64,000 bases of DNA, from NCBI GenBank assembly GCA_020253445.1, contig JADCBP010000005.1, forward strand, positions 682,001-746,000, read 5' to 3'. This stretch comes from Methylobacterium sp. (lineage in GTDB: Bacteria; Pseudomonadota; Alphaproteobacteria; Rhizobiales; Beijerinckiaceae). Under the pieces are notes generated by a model that worked only from the letters and a program-made list of their open reading frames with translations, ran no database searches and had not been told where the DNA came from. This document shows positions 61,637 through 64,000 of the stretch, piece by piece; positions within the stretch are counted from its first letter, which is position 1, and each line of letters starts with the position of its first letter. Made by a program: the position numbers and the translations under genes.

Positions 61637-62046
61637 AATCGGCCGCAAGGGGGTGGCCGGAAGGCCATTTGGCCCCCAGCGGGGGGTGCGCCGATATCCT
61701 GCTCCCGGCCGCGCGAACGCCGCGCGAAGGCGGCAAATCTGCTAACAACTTCTTAAGGACTCACGCCTTTCGGGCCGGTTGCCGGCCCGTGCCCCATGCC
61801 GGGCGTGGCGTTTGTGCAACATCGGTTTGAAAAGCCTTCCGCCGGGGCCTCTGACGGTGATTGCGCGGTTGAATGCAGGAGCAGGGTGAGTAAGGTGCGG
61901 CTTGCGACGGGAGGTTCTTGTCGCTGTCGCTTTTCATTGCCGGGGGGCCGGAAACGAAAAGCGTCGAATAGGGACACCAGGGTGAAGGCGGGCAACCGGC
62001 GACTTTCTGGAACTCCCGTGGTCTCGAAACTCTTTGGAGGTACACC
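61637..62046. other. 410-bp porin leader and promoter region
   Basis: No frame looks coding in this gap. A GGAGG at 62035-62039 stands before the porin ATG. Long leaders of this size are usual for abundant porins. I could not identify -35/-10 boxes with confidence. Confidence 0.55.
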
Positions 62047-63390
62047 ATGAAGCTCGTGAAGAGCCTTCTCCTCGGTTCGGCAGCTGGCCTCGTTGCCGTT
62101 GCCGGCGCCTCGGCCGCCGATCTCGGCGTGAAGAAGCCGACGGCTGTTGAATATGTGAAGACCTGCCCGCAATACGGCGCCGGCTTCTTCGTTGTTCCGG
62201 GCACCACGTCGTGCCTGAAGATCATCGGCCGCGTTCGCGCCGATTACATTTTGAATACCTTCGGTCGGAACACCGGGAGTGCTGGCGGCGTGTCGGGCCG
62301 CGCGAATGATCGTACGACCTTCCGCGTTCGCGGCTACTTCGGCTATGATCATCGCACCTCAACCGAATATGGTCTCCTGCGCACCTATGTCCGCGGCTTT
62401 ATCGGTCGTGACAATGCCAACGCCTACGCGCCGGTTATCGAGTATGCATTCATTCAGTTCGGTGGACTGACGGCTGGCCGTATCACCCCGGTCTTCGAGC
62501 ATGGCTACGCCAACCTGTATAACGGCTCGAATGCATTTGGTGGCTTCTCCGATATCTCCTACATCAACTCGCTGGGCTACACCTTCCAGTTCGGCGGTGG
62601 TTTCTCTGCCACTGTCGCGCTTGATTCGGCCAACGAGCGCGTTGTTGGAGTCGGCTACACCGGCAACCGCACGACTATCCCTGCCGGTGGCCCCGGTCCG
62701 GGCACTACCACCTCTGTGTTCCAAGGCACTGGCGCCCAGGGTGGCGCGCGGATGCCCGACATTGTCGCCTCGCTGGATTATGCTGGCGCTTGGGGTAGTG
62801 TGAAGTTGGCCGGTGCGCTGCACGAGGTCAACTCGGCAGCTTTGGGTGATCGCAGCTCCCTTCAGCCGGACGGTTCCATCCGTATCGACGCTGGCAACAG
62901 GACTTCGCAGAACAGGATTGGTTTTGCTGTCACTGCAGCGACCAAGATCAATCTTCCGATGATTTCGGCCGGCTCGAATGTCTGGCTGAACGGCACCTAC
63001 GCCGATGGTGCTATCAGCTATGCGGGCTTCGGTTCGACTGCTGTGATTGGCGGGGTCTCGAACACCTTCCAGGACGCTGTTGTGGTTGGTACGTCGCTTC
63101 GCTTGACGAGGGCCTGGGCGCTCGCGGGTGGTCTTGAAGTTTTTGCGACCCCGACCATTCGCGCCGGCCTCTATGGTACGTATGCCTCGATCGACCGTCA
63201 CGGTTCGGGTAACAATATCGATACCTACTCCGTTTGGGGTCAGGTTGCCTGGCTTCCAGTCTCTGGCTTCCAGATCGGTGGCGAAATCGGTTACGTCGGC
63301 GCTCGCTATGGCTCCGCCTTCGCTTCGACCAATGCTGGTCGCGCCAGGGATCATTGGACGGGTCGTCTCCGCTTCCAGCGCGACTTCTAA
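62047..63390 (+). CDS. Porin of the Omp2/Porin_2 family
   Basis: A 447-residue outer-membrane trimeric porin typical of Hyphomicrobiales. The signal peptide is MKLVKSLLLGSAAGLVAVAGASA. The family start 'KKPTAVEYVKTC', then 'GAGFFVVPGTTSCLKIIGRVR' with its Cys pair, and barrel strands such as 'FGGLTAGRITPVFEHGY' and 'DIVASLDYAGAWGSVKLAGALHEV' are clear. The C-terminal residue is Phe. Codon use in the loops is more T-rich than in neighbouring genes, as in many highly expressed or surface-variable porins. A strong terminator follows. Confidence 0.95.
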   Translation: MKLVKSLLLGSAAGLVAVAGASAADLGVKKPTAVEYVKTCPQYGAGFFVVPGTTSCLKIIGRVRADYILNTFGRNTGSAGGVSGRANDRTTFRVRGYFGYDHRTSTEYGLLRTYVRGFIGRDNANAYAPVIEYAFIQFGGLTAGRITPVFEHGYANLYNGSNAFGGFSDISYINSLGYTFQFGGGFSATVALDSANERVVGVGYTGNRTTIPAGGPGPGTTTSVFQGTGAQGGARMPDIVASLDYAGAWGSVKLAGALHEVNSAALGDRSSLQPDGSIRIDAGNRTSQNRIGFAVTAATKINLPMISAGSNVWLNGTYADGAISYAGFGSTAVIGGVSNTFQDAVVVGTSLRLTRAWALAGGLEVFATPTIRAGLYGTYASIDRHGSGNNIDTYSVWGQVAWLPVSGFQIGGEIGYVGARYGSAFASTNAGRARDHWTGRLRFQRDF

Positions 63391-63414
63391 TCTCTGCAAA
63401 GAGGTTTGGAATTG

Positions 63415-63444
63415 GACCCGGGGCGCAAGCTCCGGGTCTTTTTT
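63415..63444 (+). terminator. Rho-independent terminator of the porin gene
   Basis: GACCCGGGGC (63415-63424) pairs with GCTCCGGGTC (63429-63438) around GCAA and runs into a T-stretch to 63444. Confidence 0.9.
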
Positions 63445-63574
63445 ATGCCTCGGCTGGGCCGTTCTCCCGTTTGCCCGTCGTTCAGAATGTTGACGAAATC
63501 CTGAACCATGCCAGTTTCGCAAGCAGGCCACCTTTGGCGTGGCGCAGCGGCGCGTCTGTCGAGAGGTAAGCGGG

Positions 63575-64000
63575 ATGTCATCGCCCATCCGTTGGTTTTT
63601 CGGTCTGGTCCCGGTCTTCGTGCTGCTGATCGCAGCCGGATCGATGCGCCAATCCGGCATGGAGGCGGATCTGCGCGAGGGTGGCGAGATTGCGCTGAAG
63701 GCCGCGAAACTCGAATGGGCGAGTGTCACGCTGTCGGGCCGCGATGCGGTTCTCCGGGGCGAGGCCCCGGCGCCCGAGGCGCTTCCTGCGGCCATCGCGG
63801 CCGCCGGGCAGGTGGCGGGCATCCGCCTCGTCAACAACGCGATGACGCTGCTCCCGGAGCAGCAGCCCTTCACGACCATGATTACGAGGGAACTCGACCG
63901 CGTGGTGCTGGCCGGGTTCATTCCGCCGGGGCCGTTTCGCGACATGCTGATGGAGGCGGCCCGCAAGGCGTTTCCCGGCCTGCCGATCCACGATCAACTC
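63575..64000 (+). CDS. Envelope protein with N-terminal helix, cut by window edge
   Basis: The frame starts at an ATG at 63575 behind GAGAGG and remains open to the end of the window (142 residues). An N-terminal hydrophobic segment ('WFFGLVPVFVLLIAAGSM') is followed by a region with BON-like character ('IALKAAKLEWASVTLSGRDAVLRGEAPAPEALPAAIAAAGQVAGIRLVNNAM'). In rhizobia, proteins that start this way often continue into an OmpA-like peptidoglycan-binding domain, but that part is outside the window, so the assignment is tentative. Confidence 0.7.
   Translation, partial: MSSPIRWFFGLVPVFVLLIAAGSMRQSGMEADLREGGEIALKAAKLEWASVTLSGRDAVLRGEAPAPEALPAAIAAAGQVAGIRLVNNAMTLLPEQQPFTTMITRELDRVVLAGFIPPGPFRDMLMEAARKAFPGLPIHDQL

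Overview
The window looks like a chromosomal segment of a Hyphomicrobiales (Rhizobiales-type) alphaproteobacterium. It is GC-rich by eye and carries family-level markers of that group: a Brucella Omp2-like porin, an Omp25/31-like beta-barrel protein, a short alphaproteobacterial Psd followed by PssA, a class II DAHP synthase, DUF2865, DUF971 and DUF2059 proteins, and a two-hairpin intergenic repeat typical of the order. Nothing in it looks like a phage, plasmid or integrative element. I see no rRNA, CRISPR array or insertion sequence.

Layout. 1-2.2 kb: TRAP permease subunits dctM (cut by the window edge) and dctQ. 2.5-8.1 kb: a DMT transporter, a soluble chemoreceptor with a PilZ domain, moaA, a DUF971 protein, an L,D-transpeptidase and tRNA-Val(CAC). 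8.7-13.8 kb: a five-gene operon with an Ugp-like ABC importer (ATPase, binding protein, two permeases) and a cytoplasmic EEP-family phosphodiesterase. 14.0-14.5 kb: tspO. 15-31.5 kb, all on the minus strand: alpha-2-macroglobulin, penicillin-binding protein 1C, a PgtC-like binding protein, a PgtB-like sensor kinase and a PgtA-like sigma-54 activator, then an ABC importer (binding protein, fused permease, ATPase) behind a visible -24/-12 promoter. 31.6-40 kb: a degenerate protease-like secreted protein, gph, several small secreted proteins, gor, class II DAHP synthase and an outer-membrane beta-barrel. 40.2-45 kb: nadE, gltX, a DUF2865 protein whose 3' end overlaps gltX antisense, and a MarR regulator. 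45.4-51.3 kb: an aromatic-acid-type cluster (TRAP binding protein, FAH-family hydrolase, MBL-fold protein, FAD monooxygenase, DUF2783) interrupted by a higBA toxin-antitoxin pair. 51.3-56.5 kb: creA, cysS of mosaic composition, a REP-like element, cimA. 56.6-64 kb: a LOG-family protein, an Atm1-type ABC exporter, psd and pssA, a porin, and the start of an envelope protein cut by the window edge.

How the genes may work together. The strongest system is at 15-24 kb. A periplasmic binding protein paralogous to the transporter's own binding protein is encoded in overlap with a sensor kinase and next to a GAFTGA-containing sigma-54 activator. The next transcription unit is the importer, headed by a GG-N10-GC promoter with an upstream inverted repeat. 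This reads as a three-component sensor that induces its own importer; the ligand is unknown. The phospholipid pair psd/pssA is notable for an 86-bp duplication that copies the pssA start region and creates a 21-residue upstream minicistron. Short perfect tandem duplications recur at five places in the window.
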